From the NCBI GenBank assembly GCA_037176885.1, contig JAWWNJ010000007.1, positions 2,666,001-2,730,000 on the forward strand: a stretch of DNA of 64,000 nt, in the 5' to 3' direction. Source of the stretch: Favolaschia claudopus (Eukaryota; Basidiomycota; Agaricomycetes; Agaricales; Mycenaceae). This document shows positions 1-13,075 of the stretch, in pieces (the stretch's first letter is position 1; each line of letters starts with the position of its first letter). The notes beneath the pieces are model-generated. The model made no database searches. It worked only from the letters and a program-made list of their open reading frames with translations, and was not told where the DNA came from. The position numbers were made by a program, and so were the translations under genes.

Positions 1-350
1 AACCCATTCACAGTTCCGATATCCTGCGAACATTGAACGCTCTGGATTCCCTGCCCGCCTAAATCTTCCTGTGTGTCCGAGAAGAAATTCTTCACGGCTT
101 GGTCGACGTTGAAGTCGCAATTTGGTTGACTGGAGGAGGAGATGATATCTGATTAGCCTCAGCAGCCGGGGGTTCAATGTACTAGTAGAACGTACGGAAA
201 TGCGAAACAATCCGCATCTTTGCTGAGCACAAGCGAGGTGATTCCCGGCGTGTTTGTGCACTCTTTGCCGTTCTGGTTCAATGGACGACAGACGCGGTCT
301 CTGCCAGTTCCGGTGCAGAAGAGCGGGTTGAAGGGTTGCTTGCGGGCGTT
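1..350 (-). CDS. Unrecognised cysteine-containing protein (partial, runs off left edge)
   Basis: Two exons are visible on the minus strand, about 350-196 and 129-1, joined by a GT-AG intron (195-130) that keeps the frame. The upstream exon starts after a CAG acceptor and encodes NARKQPFNPLFCTGTGRDRV followed by a segment with paired cysteines. The downstream exon begins QPNCDFNVDQAVKNFF and runs off the window. Spaced cysteines suggest an extracellular protein, but neither end is present and I do not recognise the family. The start is not visible; the upstream exon(s) would lie above position 360, where I could not identify them. Real coding is likely because the two exons join in frame across good splice sites; the function is unknown. 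Confidence 0.5.
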
Positions 351-1097
351 CTGACGAGAATATTAATCCAGGTAAGCATTGAGGTTTTTAAAGTTGTGTC
401 TGCGAAGAGGGGAGAAACGAACCAGCGGAGCACTGAACGTGAAGGAAGATAGAGAAAGAAAAGAAAGAAGTGCGATCGACGCGGGGGAGAACATGGAGAG
501 AACGATAATGACAGAACGAAAAAATGAAGAGTGGATGCAGAAGGGAAGACGAAATGCTGCACAAACGCTCATAAACGGCGAATTCATAACGTTGCTCTGC
601 CCGTGCCAAGCGAATATCGAAGGTGAACCTGTGGATCGCGGCATACCGAACAGATATACTTACGCCGCTTTTGGAGGGGAGGATTAGGCTTGGCATAATA
701 GGGCGCCCGTCAACGGCGATGTTTCCAAGCCCACTGCAGCTTGATTGTATGATTTTGCAGTGCGTGTGATAAGTATGTCCGCAGTATGTTGAAATGAATT
801 GTGGTTTTGGATGAGATCCAGCTCTTTGAAATATATATCGCCGGGAGTCCGTTGAGGAATTTTTCTTAGGAATCTAATCGTCGGCCGGGGGATAAGAGAC
901 TCTGGATGGTTGGATTCAAGCATGCAAGTACTAACTTCCTGTGAAGAAGTGGCCGAGGAAAAATCGAATTGAGTTCATTGGTGATGTCAACTTTCAAGTC
1001 GAGATCGAGATCAAACTAAATCATCGTACAATTCAAAAATTACAAGTACAGCACATACAACTCCATTCGTGAATCGGACCTCATTCACACAGCCATT
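351..1097. other. Intergenic region, possibly with upstream exons of the left-edge gene
   Basis: No convincing coding sequence. The stretch at about 400-560 is purine-rich on the plus strand. It should contain the missing 5' end of the left-edge gene and the 3' flank of the aldehyde dehydrogenase gene. I see no RNA gene or clear repeat. Confidence 0.4.
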
Positions 1098-3491
1098 CAA
1101 ATCATCAAGCCAAGATTAATGTGAACGCCCTTGACTTGTGTGTACCTATGTAACCAAAAGGTCATCAGCGTTGAACATCAGAATGATAATAATAACAATA
1201 AACGGAATGGCACTTACGTCTCAATCGCATACTCTCCATGCTCACGCCCAATCCCACTCGACTTATATCCACCAAACGGAATAGAACTCTCAATCAACTG
1301 CGCACTATTCACAAACGCAGACCCAGATTCAAACGCATGCGCAACCCTCAACGCGCGGCCAACATTCTCCGAGAAGACGCAAGCTGATAGCCCGTATTCG
1401 GTGTCGTTTGCAGCGGTGATGACATCTAATTTTTTCCCATCAAGTAGTAACATCGTTAGTTTCGGGGGGAAAAAACGCTTGGCTTATACTGCGTACCTTC
1501 CTCGGTCTTGAATTTCTGAACAGCAGCAACGGGTCCGAAAATTTCTTCCCTGACGATCTTCATATCCGGCGTGACGTTCGTGAAGATGGTCGGTTGGATG
1601 AAGTAGCCTTCCGTGCCGTGGCGTTCCCCGCCGATGTGGACAGTCGCGCCGCTCTCCTTGCCCGACGCGATGTAGTTCATGATTCGCTACGAATCGATAA
1701 TTAGAGCCGGTCATGCGGCGCGGAGGGAGCAGGATATGAAGCACTGTAACATGAATTTAAACGTACGTCGAATTGAACTTGAGATGCCTATAATGAAGAA
1801 GACGACATGAGACGCATGAAGAATGAATGACTGGCAAGCAATTCAACGAACCTGAGGACCATGTTGCGTCGTCGCCTCAAACGGATCGCCAGTAGCTTGA
1901 CCGAGTGCCTTCACAACGGCCGTGAACTTGTCCATGAACTGATCGTAGATGCCTTCTTGAACGAAAATGCGTGAGCCCGCTACACACGACTGGCCTGGCG
2001 AGTCGGGCATCAGGATACAATGCAATTCAACGACTGCCGAAGTCTAATGCATACCCATATTCGCACTGCGCAAAACGAAACATGAACTCAACACCGCGAC
2101 GATTGAAGACAAGACACGTACTAGAGCGCATGGCTCGTCCATTTGATAGCTTGCTCCAGGTTGCAGTCATCAAATATAACAGTCGGACTCTTTCCGCCGA
2201 GCTCCAGCGTCACGACTTTCAGATTCGTCCGTGCTGACGCTTCGAGGACTTTACGGCCGACTAAGGTACTCCCGGTAAAAGCAACCTTGGAAATTTTCAT
2301 GTGTTCAGTTATGGCTTGGCCGACGGTGGTGCCTATGCAGCAAGGTATTATTCAAGGATCTAAAGGAAATAAGCCGACACGTACCGTATCCATTGACGAT
2401 GTTGAACACGCCGGGAGGGAAGCCGGCTTCTTGAACGAGTTCTGCGAATTTTAGGGCGGACAAGGGGGTCATTTCGGAAGGCTGATCCAGATTCGAGTTG
2501 AGTTGAAGGACTGCGATTGGCAAAACGGATTAGAATGCATACCTTCAAGACGATACAATTGCCTGTCGCCAGTGCGGGCCCGACTTTCCAAGATAACATC
2601 AACACTGGGTACTAGTTAGAAATGAACGTCTTCTGTATTGGTGCACGCACTTGGGTAATTCCCTGATCGAGAAAGTTGAACATCAGCAGACGGACTCGAG
2701 TTCGGAAGACCACGCACAAGGAATAATTTGACCGACGACGCCATAAGGCTCATGCCTTGTATAAGCAAGCTTATTCTCGCTACTCTCAATCGTCTTCCCA
2801 TGAATCTTATCGGCCCACCCTCCGAAGTACCGGATGCACTGGATACTTCCCATTAGGTCAGAGTTTTTAGCAATTTGGAAGGGTTTTCCTGAGAGTCGGA
2901 AGAGGAAGACGTAAGAAACTGCCAGTGCGGCATTAGTGACGTCTCTGAGGAGCAAAACGGACCGGCATTGATAGATTCGAGGGCGGCGAACTGGTCGATA
3001 TCGCGCTCGAGGAGATCGGCGAGACGCGAGATTAGCTTGCCGCGCTTGCTGCCCGGGCATTTTAGGCCCCAGGAGGTTTTGTACGCCTGTACATTCATTT
3101 AGCTCGAAATCGAAATCGATGGTGTGAGAGAGGAATGGCAGCGCTTACCTTGTGCGCGGCGGTGACGGCCAGATCGACGTCCTTGGAGGATCCAAGGGAG
3201 ACGGCGGCAATTTTCTTGGCAGTCGCTAGCGCACAGACAAATGAATGCTTCAGAATCAGATACAGGGCAGCTCGAGTTATACATACCTGGATTGATAACG
3301 CTGAGAGGGATGAAATGAATCAGTAGTGCGCGACTCCGAACTCAGTGTGAGAGCACTATTCGGCGTACTTACTCGATAGTATCGGCCTCAACTGGATCAA
3401 CCCACTTCCCGTCGATGTAGAGTCCAGTGTTGACCGAGATAGACCCTTTGAAGGCTGCGGTGTTGATTTCGACGGTGGTAGTTCCAGGCAT
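1098..3491 (-). CDS. NAD(P)+-dependent aldehyde dehydrogenase
   Basis: It oxidises aldehydes to carboxylic acids with NAD(P)+; no targeting signal is obvious, so probably cytosolic. Joining about a dozen exons gives a protein of roughly 500 residues, normal for the family. It starts [20 protein letters not shown] with the usual N-terminal lead [15 protein letters not shown] segment. Family motifs appear in order: [20 protein letters not shown] (cofactor-fold entry), [10 protein letters not shown] with the general-base glutamate, [10 protein letters not shown] with the catalytic cysteine, EIFGPV, and [14 protein letters not shown] near the C terminus. The frame ends with [15 protein letters not shown] and a stop. 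The start was chosen as the first ATG of the N-terminal exon, with a TATA box about 50 bp upstream. All introns have GT-AG borders, and nothing suggests damage. Confidence 0.95.
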
Positions 3492-4133
3492 GATGCAGAC
3501 GGACCACGGTGGGAGATGTGGAGAATGACAGCCGGGTACCGGTATTTATACATCCAATTAACCGGTTTACCGAACGCTGAAAAGGAACCCTCTTGAATCA
3601 TCTCTGACATATCAGAATGCGCAAAGAGGCTTAGGCCGCGAGAGACCGTGACCTGGCGTGAGGAAAAGGTGAACAAGTGACCCATGACGTGAGCTCAGCT
3701 GAGGACCTGCCGAAATTCCCAAATGAAGTAAATGAAGTAGAGACGATATTGTCGAAGACAGCGAAATTTAAATTGGGGTTCGAAGTTGAAGCTTGGTGAT
3801 CTGCCGAGTTGAACTCAAAGTAGCCGACTAAGATTTATCCGCGTTTCCGCCCTTATTTCATCTTTGTCAGCGCGCGTTGCCTATTCATAAGCCCGAGGTC
3901 AAAGCGTTACCATCTTAAGGACTCGATGTTGGCACGTCCGCGGCGACCACAAGTCAGCAAAAAATTGAAATGTTGTTCTCGGCACATGGAATCACACGCC
4001 AGTCTGTCTCTACCGTGGAATTTCCTTCGAGGCAATGGTACTAAATGACATGATCTCTCGGTCACGATCATGAAGTACGACCCTGTGATACCTAGTGAGG
4101 AAAGACTCACAAGAGGATGAAAAAACGGACCGT
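3492..4133. other. Intergenic region between a promoter and the 3' end of an F-box gene
   Basis: Apart from the TATA box I see no gene, RNA or clear repeat. It holds the divergent upstream region of the aldehyde dehydrogenase gene and the 3' flank of the F-box gene. Confidence 0.4.
3543..3550 (-). promoter_or_regulatory. TATA box of the aldehyde dehydrogenase gene
   Basis: TATAAATA on the minus strand lies about 52 bp upstream of the ATG, a usual distance for a fungal core promoter. Function is inferred from position only. Confidence 0.5.
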
Positions 4134-5721
4134 TTAGCCTTGACCGTAGTTGAATATAAGCACTCCTTGAGCTACCAACTTGCGAAGTTCCTTTACCATC
4201 TCCCACGGCGCCGCACGTTTCTGTTCTGAGCGCCACCAAAGATATGCCTTGAATGAGACATGTCCATCCCCTGTACACAGTGAGTGCACCCGCGAAACGA
4301 CAAACTCAGTATAGACCGAGTCGGTAAACGCAAGCACCGATCGCAGAGACAGGAAACGAAGGTGTGGTAGAAGGCAGGGCACGTCAGGGACACGAACCAG
4401 GGCTTGTAGAAGGCCGTCCGTGACGACGGGTTCGACATCAGGGCAATCCATGAGCACCAAGTGTTCTAGCCTCGGCAGCACTTTCAGGGAACGCAAGAGG
4501 TCCATCTCCGAAACCTCCACATGGATCGAAAGGCGCTTCAGATTTTGAGCAAATCCGGAACGTTCTGCAAGACAAAAGAATTGCTCCGTGCACCACACGG
4601 GGGTCGTAGTATGCACAGCGTGGTACAGACTGAGTGACTGCAAGGACGGCAGCGTCAAACAGTCGAATAGCTGGCCAACCCTAGCCGCGTTGTCTACGGT
4701 CAGCCCGAATGCAATTTGCGGCACATCGGAAGTGATCTCGAAATCCCATCCCTCGTCCGCCTCGCATTCCGTGAGGTTCAGATCGAATGTGAACGCTGTA
4801 GTCTTCGGCGCGAGAGCCAGCGCACGAAGAGCTAGATATGCAGAGCGGCGGCCCTTCAATCCTACTCGACGATAAGTGCACTTTTGAATTTGCGCCCAAG
4901 GAAGCGGCGGTAGCCGTTTAACCGAACCAGAGAGGGTGACTTCAGTCAACGCAGGAGCTGTCTGGAGAGCTTCCGCGTCTTTCCACCAACCAGCGAGCTG
5001 CAGCTTTTCGAGCCTGGCCAGTCTCCCAGTCGCGTTGGAGAGATAATGGCCGTTTTCGACTCCGGTGCGCGACCAGATGTGCACATGCTGCCAGCGGTGG
5101 GCGTGCTTCGTGAGAAGTTTTAGAAGGGATTCGGCGTATTCAGGGATGAGTGCCACTTTCAGCTTCAAGTCGTGATCTTGGCCGCGTTTCAACGCTACCT
5201 CGAGCAGATCGAACAGAGTTGCGACGCGGAAGTCGCATTGATCCCAGAGAGTCGCGTTGAAAACGATGTGAGACCAGAGTTTGGGAGCTTGCATGACGAT
5301 GAGATGCCACAGAGACGATACCTTCACGATCTGAGGATTAGTGCGAATTATTCGACCCGGGGGGGTTGCTTACCTGGGCCAGCTGAAGGAGATGTCGATG
5401 AGAGATGCGATCCACTTCCTCTGCCGGGGAAGCAGGTATTAATTTCTTGTAAGCATCAGGCCGGCAGCACTCGAAAATGCGCAATAGCAATTCGTTGGGA
5501 AGGCGCTGCACAGGGGAGAGGACGCTGCGACAAGTAGTAACCTGCGAAGCAAGGGTGCCCCGTTTTGAGGAGAGTCTATCCAGCTCCTCTGTGCTAGATA
5601 ATTCTGTATCGTAACCACCCACAGGCGATTGACTGAGTGGCTCCAGTGAACCTGATACGTTGAGCGGTAGAGAATCAGCCTGTACCATTACACAGGCAGA
5701 GTCGCGACTCTGAGATTGCAT
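4134..5721 (-). CDS. F-box protein with leucine-rich C-terminal region
   Basis: This is a typical agaricomycete F-box protein, expected to act as a substrate adaptor of an SCF ubiquitin ligase. The first exon encodes a coiled N-terminal segment, then SPVQRLPNELLLRIFECCRP, which is the F-box. One GT-AG intron (about 5371-5328) joins LLQLAQ to IVKVSSLWHLIVMQAPKLWS; the trailing APKLW is common in this family. The remaining 390 residues are leucine-rich with LRR-like spacing (for example LPRLEHLVLMDCP). I chose the ATG at 5721 because it precedes the coiled segment; another in-frame start or upstream exon is possible. Substrate unknown. Confidence 0.8.
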
Positions 5722-7199
5722 AGCGTGAGTGGCACGAAGAGTTTCAGACAAAGGATCGTGAAGTGTGCATAGTAGAGAAAGGAAGCCATCAAAAACCAAA
5801 CAAACAACCGCTTTTCGACAAAAAAGGAAAGAATGTATCTCGAGGTGAAGGAATGAAATAGAAGACGAGTAAGAAAAGAACACGTTCAAGACTAATGAAA
5901 TGATGTACAGTAAAGGGGACATAAAAATTCCCCCGTGGCGGTCGAAGCAACCAGACTCCACGGTGTGCCTTGATTCTGCGCTGGCGTTTGCACGACAAAC
6001 GACTCGACATTTACAATGCATCCCAGTCGTCGGTAGCACGAGCCAGTTCCACATCCCCAACAATCTTAAGCTGTGTTAATACAGCATCCCCAACCTCAGC
6101 CCTCACGCGACTTGTGATTCATTCGCCGCACATTCTAATTTGTTGCTACGCCCTGCTCCGCGCACTGGCGGTTGTGATGCCAGGGACTGACGCAGATAGA
6201 GACGACCATCGACGGAGTATTGGACAGGGATCCAGAAGGGAGAATAGGTAGACGGGCCACGGTGGTTTGGCGTTAGATTAGGTGGAGGGAATGATCATGA
6301 TTCTCCATCGCAATGATAGCACAAACGCTCCACAGGAGTAGAACGAGGAATGAGCTCGAGATCTCCGACTGGAAAAAGCAGTCAATAACCACCAGCACCT
6401 AGGATGAGGACACAGCGCCTCGGGAGCCCAGGGCATCGCTTCTGCGGCGCTTGCGCTGTCACGAATCGCGCCCGCCTCCATTTGCATGGGGCGCAGTACA
6501 CTGAGGAAGCATCCCCGCTGTCTCCAAGTACAGGAAGAGCAAAAAAAGGATGCACGGGCGGAGGCGTGGCCGGACATGACGAGACCAAGACTCTGGGGGC
6601 TCGGTCCAAGGGTCGACGGGACAGGGGACGGCGGCGCGTCAGCAGTCTGCAAACCGAAAGCTCCATGGTATAGAGTGGAGAGCCAGACGACGAGGCGGGT
6701 ATAATTCGTGCCCGCGAGCGAGTCGACGGGAATGGGAAGGTAGCGCGCGTTGCTCGGAGAAAGGACAGAGCAGGCGGAGCAGCACTGTGATTGACGCTGA
6801 CCTCGCGGAGAGTCATGAGGGGAGAGGAAAGCTCATTCGTCCTTGATGTCAGAGCAATAGCCCCATTTCTCGTGGCCAGATACAAGTTTGCGACGACAAG
6901 ACGTGTTGGAGGGGGGTCTTGATCGCGATAGAACAGGGACATGCCACTGCGCACGTCGGTGGAAAGGAAGCTGCGAAAAAAAAGAATGGAAGAATGGAGC
7001 AATGAGGGGATCATGATTTAGAGGGCGCGGGGCGTCAAGCCCTCCATCAACGCTTTCAACGACGCGTCCCCCGCCTCTCTTCGTGATGTGTCGCACACCC
7101 ACTGCACGCACACCCACTGCACTGAGAATGAGAATACGGCGAGTGATGGGTGTATGTAGATATCGGGGAAGCAGACCCGACTTGAGAGCCTCGACTGCG
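5722..7199. other. Gene-poor GC-rich spacer
   Basis: Several overlapping frames stay open on both strands because of GC richness, but none has recognisable motifs or joinable exons. I read it as non-coding. The right part may belong to the dispersed repeat described next, but I could not align it to the second copy. Confidence 0.4.
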
Positions 7200-8660
7200 A
7201 TTTGGATGATGATAGAACACCCCAAATGAAGAGAAGGGGGATACAAGGCCGACGGTATCGATGCCGACCGACGCAGTACCCGTATCGCTCGTCGCCTCGA
7301 AGACGCGGCGTACTAGTATCACATTCGTTCTCCCATCATCCCGCACGCACGCACCGCACACTCGCCAACAGATGCATGCAAAGCGTAATAATCGATGCTC
7401 GGCGCGGGGCATCCGACGTGCGAGGATGAGCAAAGCCCCGATACGACGTACGACGAGCGAGCGAACAGCGAGAATGGAGAGTCTTAGTATCCCGCGCAAC
7501 GAGGAGGTTGACAGCGTGGACGTATGACTTGAGGGGCAAACACGGCACATCGCGTCAGCCCGATGTAAAAGTGAAGAGCCCGGTGGAGAAGTTCACGACC
7601 ACGACGCGAGCGATATCCATCCCGGGGCTGCATTCAAGATTCCCTCCGGACTCCCGACTCCTTCCTCACCCCCTCCCCTCACCATTACCACCCCAAGCAT
7701 TCAAGCATGCGCGTACGCGCAATCTACTCCTCGTCACACACGCCTACCCGCATTCTTCACTCTTCGCTTCCTCCTCCCATCTCGTCGCCCATCTATCCAA
7801 CCCACGCCGGCGATCCTCGACCTCTCACTGGAAGCGCCGCCGAGAATGCGCGCACGCGCTAGTGGACTTCAGCTCCCCCAGCACGAGACGAACGGTTGGC
7901 GTCCTCCCAGCTCCGCCCCATCCACACCAATACACCAACGCGCCTCGACCGTCTCGAGACTGAGAACGACGGAAGCGTCCCCGCAAGCGCGTGCGCGCGC
8001 GAACTAGTCGACCCCAGCTCGCACCCGCATCTTCGTCGTCATCCTGCGTTTCCGTCTCTGCCCCCCTCCTCCTTCGCCGTGCGAATCCCACTCTTCCTGA
8101 AAATCCATCGATCCCATAGAACGGGAAGAGAGGAATGGGCCGAGGCGGGGTCAGGTATATCGGCGGAAGCTAGCTTCGGTTTGAGGGCCATACACAGTGA
8201 GTTGAGGAAGGGGAAAGGACGGAGGGAGGATGTACGGCGGCGGTGATACAGCAGGTGAAAATGACGCATGCATATAAACGTATACCTATATCCTCCTGCC
8301 GATAGGTCGAGGCCGAGGCGGAGTGGAGAGGATATGAGAGGGCGCAGAGGGGTATGATGGAGGGTAGCGTTGAGGAGGAAGTCAGGGAGAGATGATCTCC
8401 GCGTCGCATCTGTCCGGCTTTCTCGACAGATCGAGATGACGTGCACCGACCGAGATACCAGCACGGGAATGAGGAGGGGTCGCTGGCATGTGGCATGGCC
8501 CAGGCAAGGCGCAGATGTAAGGGACGGCGGTGGCGTGCTCTCGGTGTATATGGGATTGGGTGGAATAGCGTAGCTTGAAGGATGGGCTGTAAGTCTGCTG
8601 CTGAGCGATCCATCAGCCATGCAATTCAGCAATATGGCAAGGAATATATACGCATACCAC
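7200..8660 (-). repeat. Dispersed repeat, copy A (about 1.4 kb)
   Basis: Read on the minus strand this region aligns, with many small gaps, to the plus strand at about 53680-55215. Shared blocks occur in the same order: an ATGGCTGATGG then CAAGCTACGCTATTC block at about 8625-8570; an ACTGTGTATGG block near 8200; a block encoding LVYWCGWGGAGRTPT near 7900; a GCGCATGCTTGAATGCTTGG block near 7700; and a GGGCTTTGCTCATCCTCGCA block near 7430. No recognisable protein is encoded, so it is probably a non-autonomous element or remnant. Ends are approximate. Confidence 0.7.
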
Positions 8661-9956
8661 GGCGGGGGAATCCAGTTGGGCCTGCCTTCCCATGACGCTC
8701 CAGCTTTGTCTCGCCAGCGACATCCACCTAACCCAGCCCTTGCCCAGCCCGTCTATATGATATAGTGAGCGCATATGGTGATTTAGACAAAAAGTTGTGT
8801 GGGGCGTCGCTGGGTGACGCGTCGGACATCTTTCGGCGCATCACAGCCGTGACATCACATGTCACAGCTCTTTGCTCCCAACCACCATCTTGGTTCTGGT
8901 TTCTTCTCGTCGTCAACCCTGTTCGTAATAATTCCAACGGATAGACCTGCATTTCAAGGCACAACCCTGCCCTAGGTCTAGACTTGACTCAGCGACGTAA
9001 CAAAAAATTCCACAATTTCTTCATAAGTACTTACCGTATAATTTCGTTCAATTCGACAGGGGGTGTGACGCGTGACCCCGGGGAACCGATTCGACAAGTC
9101 GACAAACCAAAAATTTTGCGTGACCAGGCGCAAAATTTCGGAAGAAAAAAATTTCAAACCGCGAAATCTGCTCTTTTTTGCACAATTTGGGTGCTTTTTT
9201 GCTCACCGTGACGCCGAAGGTGTTCGACAACGGCCGTTGTGACGCGGGACCAAAATGCAAAATTCGGATCGACACCAGAATGCGTGACGCGAGACATCCG
9301 ATTTGATTGAAATTATACGGTACAGTATTAGCACGTCGACCAAACCATTTATGTTTTTGGACGACGCTGACTCGGACGCCGAAATATAGATTCGATGTCA
9401 GCTCCACGCTCTCGACACGTTGACGCAGTGAGAGACCGCGTCCCTCAGGCTTTCTCGTGTGAACCCGGGCCCGGAACCAATGGCATGGCCTGAAATGCAA
9501 TTGACACCCCTGGACCATTTATAGCTGCGGTTCACAACAATGCGACTGCACTGGCTGAACGGTTCTTCCACTCAATACGCACTGTCTACCTCAAGCTGGC
9601 AGCTGGAAGCAAATCTTTCATGGCCGCCGTTCCAAAGGCGACGAAAATTTTACAAAGGGCAACGCTCAACCTTTGACTCAAGTCCATTCAACACGAATTG
9701 CACGAGGAAGGATCGAAATTCCCTCAACCACAAGTCCCATAACACGTCGAGGTAAGTTCCCGCTGCGGTTCATATATTTATCCAGCCTTCCCTGCGAACA
9801 TTTAACAGTGATTCCCTGTCTTCGAAGCACCCGTGGGCATCTTCAAGAACAACACAACACATATAAGCGCTCACTCACACTCAAGGTCTATCCGCACCTC
9901 AGGGTCTCCATCCCATCCTCCCTGACACCCACTCTCTTCCAAGCGACGAGCCAACC
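8661..9956. other. Intergenic region with an inverted-repeat element; promoter of the MFS gene at the right
   Basis: No gene was recognised. The segment at 9030-9330 is annotated separately. A TATA-like ACATATAAGC lies near 9858-9868, about 95 bp before the MFS start codon. Confidence 0.4.
9032..9322. mobile_element. MITE-like element with 14-bp perfect terminal inverted repeats
   Basis: TACCGTATAATTTC at 9032-9045 is exactly repeated in reverse complement at 9309-9322, and similarity continues imperfectly inward and outward. The interior is about 260 bp, non-coding, with several GTGACGCG motifs on both sides. This fits a small non-autonomous DNA transposon; the target-site duplication and the autonomous partner are not clear. 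Confidence 0.5.
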
Positions 9957-12900
9957 ATGTCCCTGACCGAAGAAAAACGCGACATGGAGAAGACCGGGAG
10001 TGCCGACCAGAACAGTAGCGAAGAACACGAAGACATCAACCTGTACTCTTTCCATGAACAGAATGCAGGACGGCTGGTCATTGACCCCGCGTGCGTAGAG
10101 TTCATCATACAGACCTAGCCAAAGATTTATCTAACGGTTTCGTCGTCTTTAGGGAAGCGAAGATCGAATTCGGCGAAGCCGTCGCAGCAAGGCTCAAGCT
10201 TTCTCGAGATGGGACGAAGGTTTTGTGGCCACAGGTAATTTGTTTCTCGATGGCCGGCGACAATGGCGTAATTATAACTTTCATTCAAAAGCCTACCGAC
10301 TCCCCCGACGACCCACAAAACTGGAGCGACCGCCGCAAATTTGCTCTCCTCGTCATCGTCACTTTGGTACGTGTTCCCTGTCTGTCTATTGTTCAATAAA
10401 TATCGTTAAATAGGCTGCAATCGTCCCCGACTTCGACTCCGGCATAGGTACATATGTTCAAGTCGACTTTGCTCTAATTCTTGAATTCCTAACGACTTTT
10501 GCTCATTCTTTCTTTCCAGGTATCGCATCGATATTCAAACTCGCGCAGCAATTCAACACCACGACCGACGAGATCAACAACCTTACTTCCAAGTACGCGT
10601 CGTCCAGATAAACATTGAATACTAGCATTAACACAGGTTCCGCTACCAGTTGGAGTATATTTCTGCTCGGTTTGTGTTCCCATCGTAGTATGCGCTTGGC
10701 CGATCTAATTAACGAATATGTACACACAGGTTGGGGAGGTCTCACCGCCGTGTGAGTATTTTCCCCGAACTACTCTATACTTTCCTTTCTACTCTATGAA
10801 TCTCTTCTCATCGATCGATCGACGTATAGCATGGCGATCCGCCGTCTCGGTCGCCTACCAGTGCTGTTTTGGTCTCAGGTGTGTGTATTATATACTCCCA
10901 GTCAGTTCGACTTTGTCTTGTTCATGGCTGACTGACTTGAGGACAGTTGCTCGCGTTAGGATTCCTCGTTGGCTGCACTTTCGCGCCGAATCTCAAGACG
11001 TTCACGGGTGCGTCATGATTTTCTGATGAGAGGGTTTATGCATGAGCTCAGTTCATCAATTGAACTATAGCGATGCGTTGCCTCAACGGATTCTTTGCGT
11101 AAGCTCGTTGTTTCTCACCAAATGAAATCGCTCAATTGAAAGTCGATATACAGAACCGCGCCTCAAGTTACTGTACGCTTTCCTCTTACTTCTGTTCTGT
11201 GCGGCTTGTAGTACTTGGAGTGACGGATTCGAACAGGGTTTGTATGTCGTTACGGACCTCTATCCCTTCCATCTTCAAGCGCGTATGGTTCGTTTTCCTT
11301 TCTTCTTTTCTCTAATAGATCACTCACACACCACACACAGATCAACGTCTGGACCATGGGCTTCATCATCTCCCCCTTCCTCTCCCCCTTCGCCTTCGGC
11401 TTCCTCGTCGCGCGCACCACCTGGAGATGGGCCTACGGCATCGGTTCGATTTACGGCGCGATTGTGTTGGGGCTGATCGTGCTGTTTATGGAGGAGACGT
11501 ACGTGTGTCCCAATTCCATGCGAAATCCTCTCAATTGAATTCTACGTCATTAACAGGATGTACGACCGAACTATCGACCCCATCCCTGCGCGTCCGACGA
11601 CAGGATTCCGCTATCGCTTCGAGTCCCTCATCGGGTTGACTGGGTTGAAGATGCAGAAGTATCGGATTTCGTGGACGGAGGCGGTTTTTTCGCCGTTTAA
11701 TGGTAAGAACTCAGACTGTTTGTTGCATATTTGATTTGATCTGAATTGTGACTAGTTGTCTGGCGTCCGCATATCTTGGGTGTGCTGGTGTTTGAGGTGA
11801 GTTTTTCTCACTCATCCCGTGTGCCTGCAACAACATGTAACTGACCCCGCTGTTTGTACCTCAAAGGCATTGTTGTTCGGATTTAGTATCGGTATCAATG
11901 TGCTATCCAATCCTCTGAAGGCTTCATTCTTGGATCTGACTGGCTTCGAATAATAGGTTACAAACGCCGTCTTCCTTGGGAGTCCCCCGCCCCTCGGGTT
12001 CATACTTCGCATTTTCTGTGTTGATCTGTCAACTGACCGTTGACTCCATCAGTTTCGCTTGGTCTCAATTCGCCATCGCCGGAGGCTACGGTACTCCAAT
12101 CGTATGTGATTTGTTCATTGCGATTTTCTGTCAGCCTAGCTATAATTTGGGATACTCCAGGTCGCCGTCATCATAGGAGAATTGACCGGCCGCTATATGA
12201 ACGATTTTATCATGAACACTTCTATCAGGCGGAACAAGGGTGTGTTTGAGGCCGAGAGCCGGTGGGTTCAATTGTTTCTGCTTTTGTTCGATCTCGAACC
12301 TAAAACGGTCTTCCCACTTTGAATGATTTTGTGATTTAGTCTGTGGTAAGTTATATTCTTATGTGGTTTCCTCGAAGAAAGCTCATGCTGTGCGCGACTT
12401 AACAGGGCCTGTTACGTCGCCATCCCCTTATACATCTGCGGCTTCATCGTCCTGGGCGCGTCGTTCCAGAAACATCTCAGCCCAGGCGCAATTGTCATGG
12501 GTTGGGGTTTGGCTGAGGTTGCCGTGATGATTAATGTGTGTTTTACTCTTATTCATCTCAATTTGAATACAACGAATCGCTCACGTTATATTGAAGACTG
12601 TGGCGGTTTGTAAGTATAACCTGCAAATCAAGCTGCGGAGTATTCACGTCGAGTAGATGCATACTGTAATGACGCGTTTCCGAAGCACCAGGTGCGAACG
12701 ATCCTCCATTTCGTTCGTTCGTTTGCTTATGCTGATATGATATGTACGATACTAGGGAGAAGTCAGTGCTTTGATCAATCTGGCTCGGACGCTGGGCGGT
12801 ATGTGTTCAACGAGAGAACATTTTCACCACGATATTGAGCTCGTCAGGTTTCGCTGTGGCCTTCTTCCAAGTCCCGTGGGCTTCTAAGCACGGAGCGCTT

Positions 12901-13075
12901 CAAGTCTTCGGTGTTGAAGCCGCGTACGTCGATATCCGCTCACGAATTATAACTTTGAACTCAAAGCCTCTTCAATCAATTAGAATTGTCGTCGGTCTAT
13001 TCCTCTTGATTATCCCCGCGATTCAGATAAAGGGACGCACTTTGCGGGTACGTCTAACTCTCATCTTTCAAGTGA
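9957..13075 (+). CDS. Major facilitator superfamily transporter (DHA1-like)
   Basis: Proton-coupled transporter of the plasma or organelle membrane; substrate unknown, with multidrug or small-molecule export most likely by family. About 26 exons join in frame. The order is: an acidic N-terminal tail starting MSLTEEKRDMEKTG; PTDSPDDPQNWSDRRK, the DPxNW motif typical of fungal DHA1 transporters just before TM1; then hydrophobic segments in two bundles separated by a hydrophilic loop MYDRTIDPIPARPTTGFRYR. MAIRRLGRLPVL occupies the place of MFS motif A. A 6-nt microexon (12340-12345, TCTGTG) is needed to keep the frame before ACYVAIPLYICGF. The C terminus GRTLR followed by a stop across a last small intron is my best guess; the end could be slightly further on. 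The reading frame is intact. Confidence 0.9.

Noticed and set aside
6278..8632. Many long open frames on both strands
   Set aside because: They overlap each other in all frames, are arginine/proline/serine-rich from GC content, have no motifs, and part of the region is a dispersed repeat.
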